Origin: Blastomussa wellsi
Taxonomy: Eukaryota; Cnidaria; Anthozoa; Scleractinia; Plerogyridae
Direction: 5' to 3'
Length of the DNA: 64,000 nucleotides
Assembly (NCBI GenBank): GCA_947652115.1
Contig: OX393562.1
Coordinates: 16,959,335 to 17,023,334 of the forward strand
The position numbers were made by a program, and so were the translations under genes. The notes under the pieces were generated by a model. That model was given only the letters and a program-made list of their open reading frames with translations, ran no database searches and was not told the origin of the DNA. The first letter of the stretch is position 1. Each line of letters starts with the position of its first letter. Of this stretch, positions 1 through 60,125 are shown piece by piece.

Positions 1-1523
1 AATGTTCAACCAAATTAATTAACGCGAATCAGTTACTTACACGGTCAATTCTACAGCTGTAATCCCAAAAGCCATGCTCTTTCTTAACAAAACATGGTTT
101 CAGACACGTTTTTGTTTTCATCAAAATATTTTTGTGTTTTGATCAAAACAATACAACTCAAAAACGCCCATTTCTTTTTCGCGGAAGTTTTCGCGAGAGT
201 TCGTGTGTATCTAAACTCCCCAGATTGGTTTTGTTTTAGTTTTACTAAAAACGAATAAATTCTATTACCCCTCACCACATCCAGTTAGTCAAAATGCTGC
301 TCTCAGTGTAAATTTTATTCGCGAAGTAAATCGTTAACATGACAACGAAATCACTCAGAGAATATTGTCAAAATGCCTTTATCTTTGCCGTTTAATTATT
401 CCTCTAGTTCAAACTTCCTTTACAACCACTTTCGGAGTTAATATGAATATAGAGGCAATGGAATTGCTGGAGTGCCTATCCGGCAATGATTTTTGACGGC
501 CATTTGAAAGAATTTTCTTCATACTGAACCATCCCGGATTGTCACTTTAAGGTAAGACAAATTAAAATGATACGATATTTAAATGTATCTCACGTGGGTG
601 CTGAAATTTCAAGCACTGAACATTTTGCCGTGCAGTGAATCGAAATTCAAAGCGCGTTCTTCGTGTTTTTGATAATTCAGAATCTAGGGGAAGCAGCTGT
701 ATGTGCAGTTGATTCATTGTCTACAATTGCGTCTATACTTCTAAATATCCCGGTAGTTGTCTTTCTTCAATTTCACTCTATACATGATAAACACCCGCGG
801 AGCAAAGAATTATCGAGATGTAATTGGATGGTTAACTGTAGTTATAACCGAGCCTGTTATTTGGCTCGATTAAATATTTGGTGTTGTATCTAAATTTAGA
901 GAGATCAGAGTTTGCTTGTTCCGCCTTCGAATAGCCAAAATAATTTTCATTCAAGTTCTTATTCGTTCGTGATGTTCATTCAATTGGGCAGGCGCCAGAA
1001 ATTCGATAATGGATACAATTCAAAGACATAGCATTAGCAGAAATAGTATCTTTTACTTGACTGCCGCTTTTGCCTTGGTAAAAAAAGCTCTCAACGTTCT
1101 CAACAATTTTCTACGTTATGACCACCTGCGGACATTCATCGCTCTCCTTCCCCGTCCAAATTGATTTAATTTGTTTTCTCCTAATTATTCACGTGCACCT
1201 GTTTAAGACAGTCCTACAATAAATTGTACATAATTGTATATAGTTTTTTACTCTTAAATTTTTTGTTCTGAATTGTATCTCACTTTTAATCTCACATTTG
1301 CACCTAAACAAGCCTCGGTTCATCTGCGATATGTGGATAAATAAAGTCGGTTTACCTTTACTTACCTTTCACCTTTATCTTTGCGGCATAGAAGTGCTAG
1401 CTACACACGACCGAGGGACATGTCGCAGCGGCATGCCTTGTTCACACGAAAAGCAAGGACGCGTAGCGGGGATATGTAATCATAATACGCAGAGGCGGTA
1501 TGTCCCCTCGTGTGTCCTGATAA

Positions 1524-1734
1524 GGGGCCCACCTTTTAACTTTTGAGGGGAGGGGGGAGGGGGGTGATTTTGAAAAAATAAATTACTGCGAGCGCTTGTC
1601 AGAAGAAAAAAATCGCGTGCAGCAAAAATGGAGGAAAAAATTCTTGCATGACTCCAAGAAAGGAAGAAAATTATTGCTGACCTGAAATGCCCCTCCCCCA
1701 TCCCGTCCCCCTCAAAAGTTAAATGGTCAGCCCC
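1524..1734. repeat. Foldback element with GGGCCCACC-type inverted ends
   Basis: The left arm at 1525-1550 (GGGGCCCACCTTTTAACTTT then TGAGGGG) is the imperfect reverse complement of 1711-1734 (CTCAAAAGTTAAATGGTCAG then CCCC). The spacer is purine-rich. The arrangement fits a small non-autonomous DNA element. Confidence 0.6.
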
Positions 1735-2086
1735 AAATTTTAAGTCCGTGCATCACTGCGGCATGTCTCACGGAGTTCAACTCGTTGAACTTCGTGGGGA
1801 ATATCTAAGGGATGCGATGTCCCCTTGTGTGAACAACATAAACACATTATTTTGTTGCTTCGACATGTCCTTGGTTCCAGTCTCCTCGAAACACGAAATA
1901 TCCTTGCACAGCAAGAAATTATTTTGTTCACCAGGCTTAAGTGATCATTTTTGGTGGTTTAGCTGCTGACTTCTTGCAGCGGGTACAGTATAGGTTGATT
2001 GCATCCAGAGTGGAGCAGAAGTAAAACTGTAGTATCCGGATATCAATTGCATTGAGAAATTTCTAGCAATTTGCCTATGGGGATGT

Positions 2087-2322
2087 TATACCCGATTCAC
2101 ACCAAAGCTTAAACACGTTTAAAAGCTGTTTAGTTAAACACGGTTTAAAATTGTTTTGTTGATAAAAGTTACTAACTGATGATTGTTGACTTCAAATTTG
2201 GCACAGTGAAAGAACGCATTAGAATCCTATGTAAAATTCAGTCTTTCAGTCTTCTGTTGCTTATTTTCATTTTGTCTCACCTGGTTTAACTAAACAAGTT
2301 TTGTTGGTGTAAATGGGGTATA
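2087..2322. repeat. Foldback element (MITE-like), about 235 bp
   Basis: The ends TTATACCCGATTCACACCAA and TTGGTGTAAATGGGGTATAA are imperfect reverse complements, and inside them GTTTAGTTAAAC pairs with GTTTAACTAAAC. No coding content. Confidence 0.6.
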
Positions 2323-2509
2323 AGATTTATAAGCTTTGCTGTGAAGCAAGTCGACTAAGTCGTGGGTGGCCAAGGGGAGTCACATGAAACTTTAGTTTTG
2401 AAAATTTTATCAAGAAATTATTGTGCTCTTACACTGAAACCTACTGTTAGTTTGTATTGACAACGATGGAATAACAAAGTTGACTTCAAGCGGAAGTGTA
2501 GCAGAGCCA

Positions 2510-2866
2510 ATTCCCGTCCCCAGAGCCGCTTGCCCCTCTTTGCCGGCTGGGCCTGTACACGAGGAACAAGTGGCTCTGCATTCTCGTCCCCAGAGCCGCT
2601 TGCCCCTCTTTGCCGGCTGGGCCTGTGCACGAGGAACAAGTGGCTCTGCATTCCCGTCCCCAGAGCCGCTTGTCCCTCTTAGCCGGCTTGGCCTGTGCAC
2701 GAGGAACAAGTGGCTCTGCATTCCCGTCCCCAGAGCCGCTTGTCCCTCTTAGCTGGCTGGGCCTGTGCACGAGGAACAAGTGGCTCTGCATTCTCGTCCC
2801 CAGAGCCGCTTGTCCCTCTTAGCCGGCTGGGCCTGTGCACGAGGAACAAGTGGCTCTGGGGACGAG
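2510..2866. repeat. 70-bp minisatellite, about five copies
   Basis: CAGAGCCGCTTG recurs at 2521, 2591, 2661, 2731 and 2801, an exact 70-bp period with a few substitutions. Each unit contains GAGGAACAAGTGGCTCTGCA. Because 70 is not a multiple of 3, the array is open in several frames on both strands, producing spurious repetitive ORFs. The last copy ends in GGCTCTGGGGACGAGAATG, the reverse complement of the unit junction CATTCTCGTCCCCAGAGCC, so the array terminates in an inverted repeat. Confidence 0.95.
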
Positions 2867-3160
2867 AATGAGCAGAGCCAAGTTCTCAGCGAGCAAAGGA
2901 CTGGGCCTAGAGTTAAAATGTGAATCCTGTCACACGAAAGAGCATCAAGGTCTTAGTCAGATTGTAAAAATAGTATTTTTAAAACTTTGTACAAGGTCTC
3001 TGTCTTTGAGAGATTCAAACATGACGCACGGAGGCGAATTGTAATATAAAACGTTTTTGAATATTTATCTCAGGAATTTACTCCGTTAACAAAAGAGACT
3101 GGAAACTAATTTTTCAATCACACAATGCTGTTCGCGCGTTATTTCGAATATCCTGGGATA

Positions 3161-3261
3161 GGCTCGATTTCCAGCCGTTTTGGGATTCCGGTGGTCATCC
3201 TCCTCCCAACGGTGGTGTGGGGCAAGGAACGCGGGCTCACAAAACGGCTGGAAATCGAGCC
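3161..3261. repeat. Perfect 22-bp inverted repeat
   Basis: The sequence at 3161-3182 (starting GGCTCGATTTCCAGCCG) is the exact reverse complement of 3240-3261, separated by 57 bp. Likely the remnant of a small foldback transposon. Confidence 0.7.
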
Positions 3262-4553
3262 CAGTCGGGGGAAAAGTCGGGGGATGTCGTGGTAAATATG
3301 TGGAGGTTTCGTGCCGAAAACGAGAGGAAATTTATCAATATGGAGCATCAGAACAAATTTTGAAGTTTTCGAAAGTGCCCCAATCAAATTGAAGAAACTT
3401 CGATAGCCTCAAGGAGACACACAGATTGTGTACACATCTGCCATTATTGGGTGACATGGGTAAAGGTACGTTTGCCGACCCTTATCCGACAGGTCCAGTC
3501 GGATAAAAAACGAATTTAAAAATCAAGGTATTCCCCTGTATTACTGGAAAGTCCGTCTTGACACATTCTTGCTTGCTTGACACATACGATGGCCAGATTT
3601 TATAGAACAAGTAATGAATGGTATGGTTCGTATCTCAGGTCATTTTGTGGCACTGGTGAGTTTGTTGGTGAGGAAACTCCTTGGTGGCAAGGTGACTGGG
3701 TACGCACCTATCAATGATAAGCCGGAGGGTGAGGAGACTGCACAGTGGGGGATTTGACAGAAATTATTAATAGTACCATAGTGGGAACTTTTGGCCACTT
3801 AAATGGACTTTCTGGCAACATTTTGGTGATGTTTAGTGACTCTTGACCATCCACAAATGCCCCGGGGCAGGTTATTTGAACAGAAATGTTTAGTTCAGTT
3901 CAAATGTCGGCTGCCTATATCTGGCCTCCCCTCCTGTGGCTTAACATTGACAGGTGCATTACATGAAAGGAACTGTATGCATAATCTAGTATGGGGCTAT
4001 ATGAAAATTTCTCCAGTAGATGTCTTCTGAGGAACAAGATGATCAGAGAGGACTTGATTTTAGTGAAGTTCATATCCTTGCTGCTTTGAGTTTTGACTTT
4101 TCCCTTGTATGTACAGAGTATTGTCAGTACATTTGTTTCCACTTCAAATTATTTCTGTTGCATATCCTTGAAACATACCGGTAGCCCTTTGTGTGCCACG
4201 ACCCTTACGTCCGGTGAATGCTTATGAAAATTTAAATTATAGATCAGTGAATTACAGGTAATTTGATAGAGAGTTAAGTTACTTTTTGGGGAATCCCCTT
4301 TATGGGCAGTTGGTTCATACGCTTGGTAGTGCTACAACTCAAGGAAAATAGAAATCAGAGCTCCAGCTGTTGTTGCTAGACAGTATGTGTATATTAATTA
4401 ACTGCTTTTAACAACAGGTAAGTGGCATGTTATCCACAGTGGACAAATCGCATGTAATTTTCTTGTTTGTGCAATCAAGTTAAGGAATCCAGTAACTGGA
4501 AATTATGGTATTTAAAAAATACCATATTATATATATTTATTAAATAATAATAT

Positions 4554-4763
4554 GTGTGCAAAAGGGACATGAAATCCACCGGCTTGAATGTACAGATGTC
4601 GGAGGCACTAGACAATGACAGAAAGATCTGGAGAACAGAGATGTGCAAAGCACTCATATCTGAAGAACATCATATCACCCTAGCCGCAGAGGAAAAAAGA
4701 GCGAAGAGGAAGGCCAGTTGTGAACCTTCAGTTCATCTGCCAAAACTGCAGTTCTATCTGTAA
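4554..4763 (+). pseudogene. LINE reverse-transcriptase C-terminal fragment (probable)
   Basis: The reading frame contains KRDMKSTGL, a DNDRKIWRTEM segment and a basic KRAKRKAS tail. The pattern of a short K-L stretch, then NDRxxWR, then a basic tail resembles the very C-terminus of LINE ORF2 proteins. The RT core is missing; surrounding sequence is AT-rich. Assignment is from motif resemblance only. Confidence 0.4.
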
Positions 4764-5065
4764 ATCATGTATCAGACTGTTAAGCCATAGCAAACAGTAC
4801 ACTAATCCATGGACCTTAAGTCCGAAGGATGCCTGCTACTACTAGTAATGGTTAAGATTGATTGAAACGTGATGGCTGTCATGCATGTGAGGTGTTTTCA
4901 CAGCCATGTTCAAGATGTCTCAAATTTATTGTCTCTTGAGTTGCAGAGTTGTATGATTTTGAGACATTTCTTGGAACTTTAAATTATGTGCTCTGGTGCT
5001 CTAGTACATATTAGTTTAAGTTACCCAATGTGGATTTAACTTTCAGATTTGATTGACAAGCTGTT

Positions 5066-53111
<48,046 letters not shown>

Positions 53112-53590
53112 CATGCAAAAAGACAGACTTTGCAATGGAGGAAGTACGCTCTCTTTCACGAAAATAACTTAAAAGCGCGCGTCCTCGTGGAACAGAAGAT
53201 CATGGAAAGAAGATTAGTACGGGCTAGGACTAAACAACCGATAGATCAAGAGCTGTCAGGACAATGTAAAGCAAATGCAGCTAATATATAATTTTTATAG
53301 TAGGAACGAACTGTTGGGCGGGTGGTGTACGAAGCATGCGAAATATATCTTAAGCTAAAATACTGTTACTGCTGTTAAGCGGTCAGTAGTAATTTATTTC
53401 ATGTATATATCGATGAAACAAACATTATTAACTGACATCTACCCTACATCAGCAATTATGTTGACGTGTTCATTATTTTGTGCTTAACTCAAGGTGTTTA
53501 GTCGTTGTAAAATTTAGATAAATCGCCTCAGTTGAGCCCTCGCTGCATGTGCTGGACGTGGTATAAATAAAATAATGAACAGTGAAAAGA
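53112..53590 (+). other. Ferlin 3' UTR with polyadenylation signal
   Basis: The sequence after the stop codon is AT-rich and non-coding. A canonical AATAAA lies at 53566-53571, about 455 nt downstream of the stop, and is the first one after it. Cleavage would be expected 10-30 nt further on. Inferred from position and consensus only. Confidence 0.6.
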
Positions 53591-56500
53591 TGTGCTCAGG
53601 TGTTAATGTGGTTTATCTGGACCCATGGTGAGTACTACTTCGCAAGGGTGGTAAAATTTTGCATCAGTCCGAATGTTCCCCTTTTATCCCCATCAGTCCC
53701 CAACATTTTTCCCTTTGTGAATGGGGCCCTCGCGTCTGATCATTCAAGTTAAAGCCACTGAGAAGTAGATTTTTTTGCACGGTACAAGTTAGTCTGAAGT
53801 AAAATGAGAGTCTGGATGTAAGTCTGTAGGTATGAAGGAGTGCTCAGGCGACACTTATGAATTTAAAAGCGACCATGCGGTCTTGTCTATGCTCTTTTAC
53901 AATTGCCTAATTTTATTTAAGAAAGAATACATCTAAAGGAACGGATCTTCATACATTGCTCGCACCATTTGATCTCCAACTGAAGTATAATCAGATGTTT
54001 TCTCGATACATTGAAAGAGTAAGCGAATAACTTAATGGCTGAATGTCGTTCTGTACTTATTCTCGGGTAAAATCGAGCCAGAGAGTGTAGTTATCGACTT
54101 CGCATTGCCTTCCCGAAACGATGACCGTCAACACGTGCACATTCAACGTGAAGAAGTCGACGAATACGTTTCTTCAAGGGTCTTCTTGGCAGGTAATCAA
54201 GTCATTCTATATATATATGTTGCTGTTTTGAAATCATCCTCGCAAATCTTAGTTTAAAAATTAATGAAAGTCTCGTGACAGAGAGTTGCACCAAACAAAT
54301 TGGGTCCAGCAGCACCTTGTTGAAGAAGCAATACCATTGGGCGTGAAAACAATGGAGAACAAAGCCTCTAGCCCTGATAACAATGAAGTCTATTGTCAAG
54401 GAGAACGAATGAAAAAATAGGCTAAAATGGGGTGCTGGACTACCGAACAAATTTAATGGGATGCGCGATATATTTGCATAAAATTAATTTACGGGACAGG
54501 GTCCTCGAATTCTTTGGTTGCAATCACGTGACAGGGCGGCCATGTTGGGGGTCAAAACAGTAGAATTTTTTTCGAAGGGTTTACATAAAAATAGAATTTA
54601 GTTCTTAGCGGAGAGAAAGGCTATTGTTCTTGACCACCATCATGGCCGCAAGTGACGTCACTTGCAAACCAGCAATAAGTTGATAAGAAACAAACATTGG
54701 GCAGTTTAGAATAAGCCTTTAAATAACAGAGATAACCGAGGTAAAGCGGATGGGAGGGTTAGGAGGTGCAAGGGCAATTAATTTTACCTCCGTTCTTCGA
54801 CATTTATTGGTCTTGTCTAATCTTCGCTTCTTTTCGTAATTAAAAAGGTGGCTGATTCGGCACGATGTCACAAGAGACCGCCAGGATAATGATGTTACTC
54901 AAGAAACTGGTTAGTGTCTCTGTTGTTAATATTTATTTACCGTTCTAATAAGCCGGTTGTAGGCTGTGAAGTTTTATAAGTTGCGGAAATTTGAATTTGA
55001 TTTTCAGGGGAAATTAATGTAATTAATGTTTGTAAATACCAGCCTATGACGAGTTCGTTGCTAACTGGAAGAGCCGGGCAACATTGTTCGACTTCTACAA
55101 CATACCCACACATGGACCACCCCACCCCTAGTTATTGACGGGTCTTGCGAGTGTTCATTTCTTTGTTGTTTTGGCATTTATATTTGATGTACCTATTTAC
55201 TTTGTGATTTGGAGCAGATAGATAAATAATGAGAAATTTCGTGTTTAATCTGCTTTTACCAGCATTTATTTTTTAATCCCCCCTTGCAAATGCGGCGTCT
55301 TCGTGTGAAATCACTCGACAAGCTCTTTTTCAACCCAACTCTATTATTTTCTGTATCTTTATTGACAACCGATTGTGTATAATTCGTGTCCTTCATTACA
55401 GTTATCTAACATGCTGTGACTGCCTCTCGATCGAAGCAAAAGAACTTTAAGCGAGTTGAAATAAAGTGTATGATGATGATGATGATGATGTATGAAGTGT
55501 GGCATGGAAAAAAATGGAAACCATCACGAGGCTATGTATCGGGGAAGGACAACTTAAAGATAGATTTCTTTAAGAGGTAAGTTGATCAGTTTATAAACAA
55601 ATCCGTGGCTAAAAAAATTGTATGCACCTGAAGGGGATACACTGAAACCCGATTTCTCTTCTCGATACCTCCAACTCCTATGTCTCCAGCATCCCGAATT
55701 TAGAACCGATTTTCATTTCCTTTGGAGATTCGAAAAATCGGGATTTCACTTTGTCTTAAAAAGGTAGTTTACAACATTAGAAACAAACATTCCAGGGAAA
55801 GTACACTGAGATACTCCCAAAAGCTTGTTTCCACATGACAGCTGACGGCCGTTAGGAATCTCTCAGTAAATTGTGGTTGTTGGATAAAACTGAAATGAAT
55901 CAATACTTTTTTCATATTAAAATGATTAAGAACGTGTCCACGAGAGAACCGGGAAGGGAGTGATGCAGCTCAAGTCACCGATTTTGCTCAAACTTGGCAC
56001 AAATGTTGGGTATGATAAGTTAACAGTTGTGACAAAACATAAGGTTGAATGGTTTTATTCCCTCCGAGATATGGGACCCCCCGGTAAAAAACAAATCCGC
56101 CAAGCTGACGGTGATGATGGTGGGTGAGGAAGGGGTTAGGTGGCGAGCTGTTCTGCTTTCACGGACAATAGGCCATTTAACAGTTCTGTGGCAATGTAAC
56201 CAGGCCTCTGTAGGAAAGTGAGGTTTGGAGTGACCTTGTGATGATAAAGAGGGTAAGAACATAAGGATTTACATATCAATAGCAATTGGGTTCGTATCAA
56301 AACAAGGTCACCTTCACCTCTCTTCAACTCAAGGCCTTGATAACTAAGCACAGAACTGTAAAATGACCTATTCTTGACTATTCTACGAGGTAATAACAAG
56401 TAGTTACAATGTCAACCTTACGTTGTTGTTTCTCCATAAAGGCAAACCTGTTCAAGGGAAATCATGTGGCTGGAGAAAGTTTGCGATTGGCATGGAAAGA

Positions 56501-56700
56501 CAATACACACAGTGGATTAATGGTTTTTCTCAAACCACAGGTTAGTGTTTGTGTGTTGTGGTACCTTTGATTGTAAACCCACCGCAGACCCCCCCCCCCC
56601 CCCCCCCAACACACCCTTGGAACATCCCACCCGTAGTTTTGCGAGGTCTGGTAAGTGTCGTATTCTTGTTTCTTAGTTGAATTGCCCGAGACACGAAGCG

Positions 56701-56731
<31 letters not shown>

Positions 56732-57006
56732 GCGTGAAATTAATCCTTGATTGCCCAAGGACACGTTGCGATTACATGTTTATCACATGAAGGGAAAATT
56801 ATTCGGGCGCGGAAGCCCATTGGATGCCTGTCCAGCGGTCGGTACCTTTTTGTGTTTTTGTTTTCACTTCGGTGCTCGGGTTCTTCAATAAAATTTTAAT
56901 CCGCTTCATTACAAAGAGAAGCCATTGTTGCGAATTAGGCAACAGGCAACAAATCTACGCTTCGTTGCTAAGCAACATGTAACCAATCAGGATCAAGTAA
57001 TCATGT

Positions 57007-57045
<39 letters not shown>

Positions 57046-59200
57046 TGCCCTCTGTCTCAGCCAAGTTGTAGAATACTAATCTTCTGGAACCCAAATGACA
57101 TCAGAGAACCATGTCACGTCGTATTTTTGCCGCGCAATTCGAAAACCATTTTGAGGGCAAAATAGCATAACTTCAAGGGCTTGTAAAATCGTCAGTTGTA
57201 ACTGTAAACATCTTAAACTTTGGAATCGTGTATTTCTATGGCTATATTTTGTAAACATGTGAAATTCAATTTGTTTCATATGGGCACTTTAAGAGGTGCG
57301 AGAAAATATTGTATACAGATTGAGTACCAACAATAAAATACATTTTTCATATATCATTTTTTCCGTATGCTCTTTCCCTTTCCTTGTGTTCTACCCAAAT
57401 GCAGATCATGGAAATCCAAAACCATTTTTGTTACTTTGTTCACGGTTAGAAACCATAGCCAGTAGACCTTATTCTTGGCCCGTCCAAATTATGCTACAAC
57501 CGCATGGACATAATTTGTTGGAAAACATGTAAAAACATGAAATTATGATGTTGATAACGGTTAAATTCGTTTCAGTGCCCCCGTTTTCCCTTTCAATGTT
57601 GGAAAACGATAAAATACATTCGTGATTCAGATGCATGTTTACATTCAAATTTGTGTTAATTGTTTTTGTTCCAACACTTGTGACCATAGTTGTGGCATTT
57701 GTCGAAATGATTTCGCGCAACGAGCATTTTTAGCTTATTTTTGGCACCTGTTTTTCTTTCTCGGTAAATACTTGGGCTCACTAGAAAAACCTCAAAATCT
57801 AATTACCGGGAACTAGCTATAGATGAGCGTACGGAATGGTAGTTGCCATGTCAATCTTATGGCGTACTTTTTTTCAATAAAGGCAAACCTGCTCGTAGGA
57901 TGTCACGTCTGAAGAAAGTTCCGTGATTAACATGGACAGACAGACACACGCACATTGGTATAAAGACACACGGCAGGATAATGGTGTTTCTCAAAGAACA
58001 GGTTAGTTTTTCTGTATTATGGTAGCTATGCCACGATATTGTTAGGTCATTTTTGATGCAAAATTCTCTGCGCTTTTGACCGCTTAAACCTGAACAAACC
58101 TAGCTGAACATTTTCAATTTCGGTAACCGACTTTGTATTGATCATTTGATCAAGAACATTCCAGATAGGCACTTCACCGAGCAGTTATTAACATTATACT
58201 TATTTCTCTCCAGGAAATAGTCAAGCACAGAATGGGAAAGACAGAAATCAACAGCGGAGAGAAGTTTAATCAGGTTAGTTTATTAGTTTAAACAAAGTAA
58301 CTCAAGTCTGGCCCAGCTTGTTCGAAAGCCGATATATAAAGTCGATAAGCAGTAAACTCAGGATAAAGTCAATCATCAGTTTGTTTCAAGGTTTTGCATG
58401 GTTAAAGTAAGCAGCGTCCAAAATGATTTGCTAAGTAGTGATTTAAATTTAGAAGTGCGAAGTAAAAACTGGAAGCAAATTTTTGTTGGATATTTTACGC
58501 TGAAAATAATGCAAATCAAATTTACGTTGGTGTAAAGATACTTTAGCATAAATACCAACAGCTGATGTGTAGCGGCCATTTTTAAATGTATTCACTTCGA
58601 CTATTTTAAATAATAGCGTTTGTCTGAGTTTGTTTTAAATTCCGAGCGGTTGACCGCCAACGATCTAATGAAACCTTCCTTTAGTGTCCTTTTCAGCAGT
58701 AAACATTGAAAAAACGTACAAGTTTGAATTTAGAAGTTAAGCTGCCGTTCCCTGGTGTTTTCACCGTCATTTAATCTTATCTTCGAAGGAAACGAGTGCT
58801 CTAAAGTTCATAGCTGATTTGCTTTCTCTAACGATGTTTAGTATGACAAACTGTATTGATTTTTCTTTCATTTGTTTATTTTCCAGCGGGATTCTTTTGA
58901 TGGCACTTACTGCACGTCCGAATCAACCATGGAGGATAATCATTCAAGCCAAGCCAATCTTAATCGAAGGTAGAAAACAGAAGGACCAAAACTGTGTTTC
59001 AAGGTTATCGTAACGAACCGCAGCCATTAGTTTTTTGGTGAGCCACTTGCTAAGGTTAAGCTATGCTTAATCGTCAGCGCCATTTGGAGTTGACTACTGG
59101 AAGAAAGCTTTTCTAAAAAGCGTTATTGCGATTTCGAGTTCTTAGTTAAATCAGCTGAACTACAAGTTAATTCACTACTGGAAGAACAAATTTTCTAACT
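53591..59200. other. Downstream flank with exon-like segments
   Basis: Mostly AT-rich unique-looking sequence. Marked pieces are a GATGAT microsatellite (55471-55490), a 19-C homopolymer (56589-56607), a repeat-like stretch at 54510-54680 with CCATGTTGG and CATCATGGCCGCAAGTGACG, and three similar ATG-containing segments described separately. No conserved protein was recognised. Confidence 0.5.
56410..56540 (+). repeat. First-exon-like segment, copy B of three
   Basis: Shares with copy C (57845-58001) the sequence ATGTCAA(C/T)CTTA, then AAAGGCAAACCTG, GAAGAAAGTT-like sequence and the end ATGGT(T/G)TTTCTCAAA followed by donor GTTAGT. Copy A (54850-54909) shares only the last 40 bp (AGGATAATGATGTTACTCAA). 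Each copy encodes a 7-codon start: MMLLKKL, MVFLKPQ and MVFLKEQ. Confidence 0.55.
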
Positions 59201-59894
59201 GAGTTTTTTGATAAAATTTTCCCGCCAAAAGACTGAGAAAAATAAGGGCGCTTACAATACGAAGAAAAGCAGTGGCGTTGTGGTCATAGTTGTATTTTTC
59301 TCGCGGGTTTCGTGAAATCGTGATCAGTTTTATACTTAGTTCATAATCTAGCCTGTGGCTAAAAGCAACCGAGTGTTGTTACGGCCAAAACCGGAGTGGC
59401 GTTTCACCGGGTAGTTTTAATATTGTGTTAAGCAACTAGATAATCGCAAGGTTTATTTCATAATGTCATTTCCAAGAGAAAGGGATTGTGAGGAAAGCGT
59501 ACACGGACTGGGCTTTATACGACTCTGATAACAATTACTGCCTCTCCCTACTTGCTACACCCTCTCACTACTTGCTACACCCTCTCCATACTTGGAAGCA
59601 ACCGAGTGGTAACATTTACTGGGTTTTAAAAATGGGTTGGAGGTTATTGTCCGCAGATGAGATTTACACTGAAACTGTTGAATTTATGGAACATAATTTT
59701 ATTGACTTGTTTGTTGCAATATTACAGAATAAATAACTGAATTACTTTACAGAGTTGTTTTTGGTTGTTGTTTGTTCTTTTGCAGGTGCCGTAGAAATGA
59801 CGAGTCCACGAAAAGAAAAATGAAACCTTGGAAGGAAGGAAGGAAGGAAAAAGTGGATGTGGAACAACCATCTTCCCGCCTCCACGTCCACTAA
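57981..59894 (+). CDS. Putative four-exon small ORF of 90 codons, unknown
   Basis: Exons 57981-58001, 58214-58273, 58887-58969 and 59786-59894 join in frame with GT-AG borders: MVFLKEQ, then EIVKHRMGKTEINSGEKFNQ, then RDSFDGTYCTSESTMEDNHS and a basic C-terminus ending at TAA 59892-59894. The last exon lies in the inverted partial copy of the 277-bp satellite, so that part would be exonised repeat. No domain, signal peptide or membrane segment is visible. The first exon has two look-alikes upstream (54889-54909 and 56520-56540). It could equally be a non-coding transcript or chance. Confidence 0.25.
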
Positions 59895-60125
59895 CCAGCA
59901 TTTCGTCAATACTTTTGGCAAGAGTTTGGAGTTCACTTCCTTATGGTACAATATGCGTACTGGGTGAGAATGTCTCACTTGTAAAAAAGATGGGTTTACT
60001 GTATTTCGTAACTTACAGTACCACTACATGTCGGAACTGTTAGTAAAGAAACTTGCAGTTACGACATGCGCTCCACCCCACTTTTTACAAGTGAGGCATA
60101 CTCGACCAGTACGCATGCGTATTAA
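59780..60125 (-). repeat. Inverted partial satellite unit and central palindrome
   Basis: 59787-59945 is the reverse complement of the satellite unit to its right (for example GTCCACGAAAAGAAAAATGA versus the unit's TTTTTCTTTCCTTGGACTCG). 59950-60117 is a palindrome in which ATGCGTACTGG and CTCACTTGTAAAAAA are mirrored. Together they form a foldback head for the array. Confidence 0.8.

Larger units (their letters stand above)
1..5046. other. Upstream flank without a recognised gene
   Basis: No C2A-like coding sequence is visible: there is no C2 strand pattern, DPY motif or NPxWNE motif in any plus-strand frame. Short open frames are isolated and unlike known proteins. Recognisable content is three inverted-repeat elements (1524-1734, 2087-2322, 3161-3261), a 70-bp minisatellite and a LINE remnant. 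In 3400-4550 I see only AT-rich unique-looking sequence. A non-coding 5' exon of the ferlin may lie here but cannot be placed from sequence alone. Confidence 0.5.

Noticed and set aside
2410..2822. Several 70-100 codon frames on both strands
   Set aside because: They are translations of the 70-bp minisatellite in different frames.
3618..3720. Possible C2A exon
   Set aside because: Hydrophobic codons looked C2-like at first, but there is no consistent frame with acceptor and donor and no DPY or WNE motif.
59488..59736. 82-codon plus-strand frame
   Set aside because: Contains a short tandem repeat (CTACTTGCTACACCCTCTC twice) and no conserved motif; no splice or promoter support.
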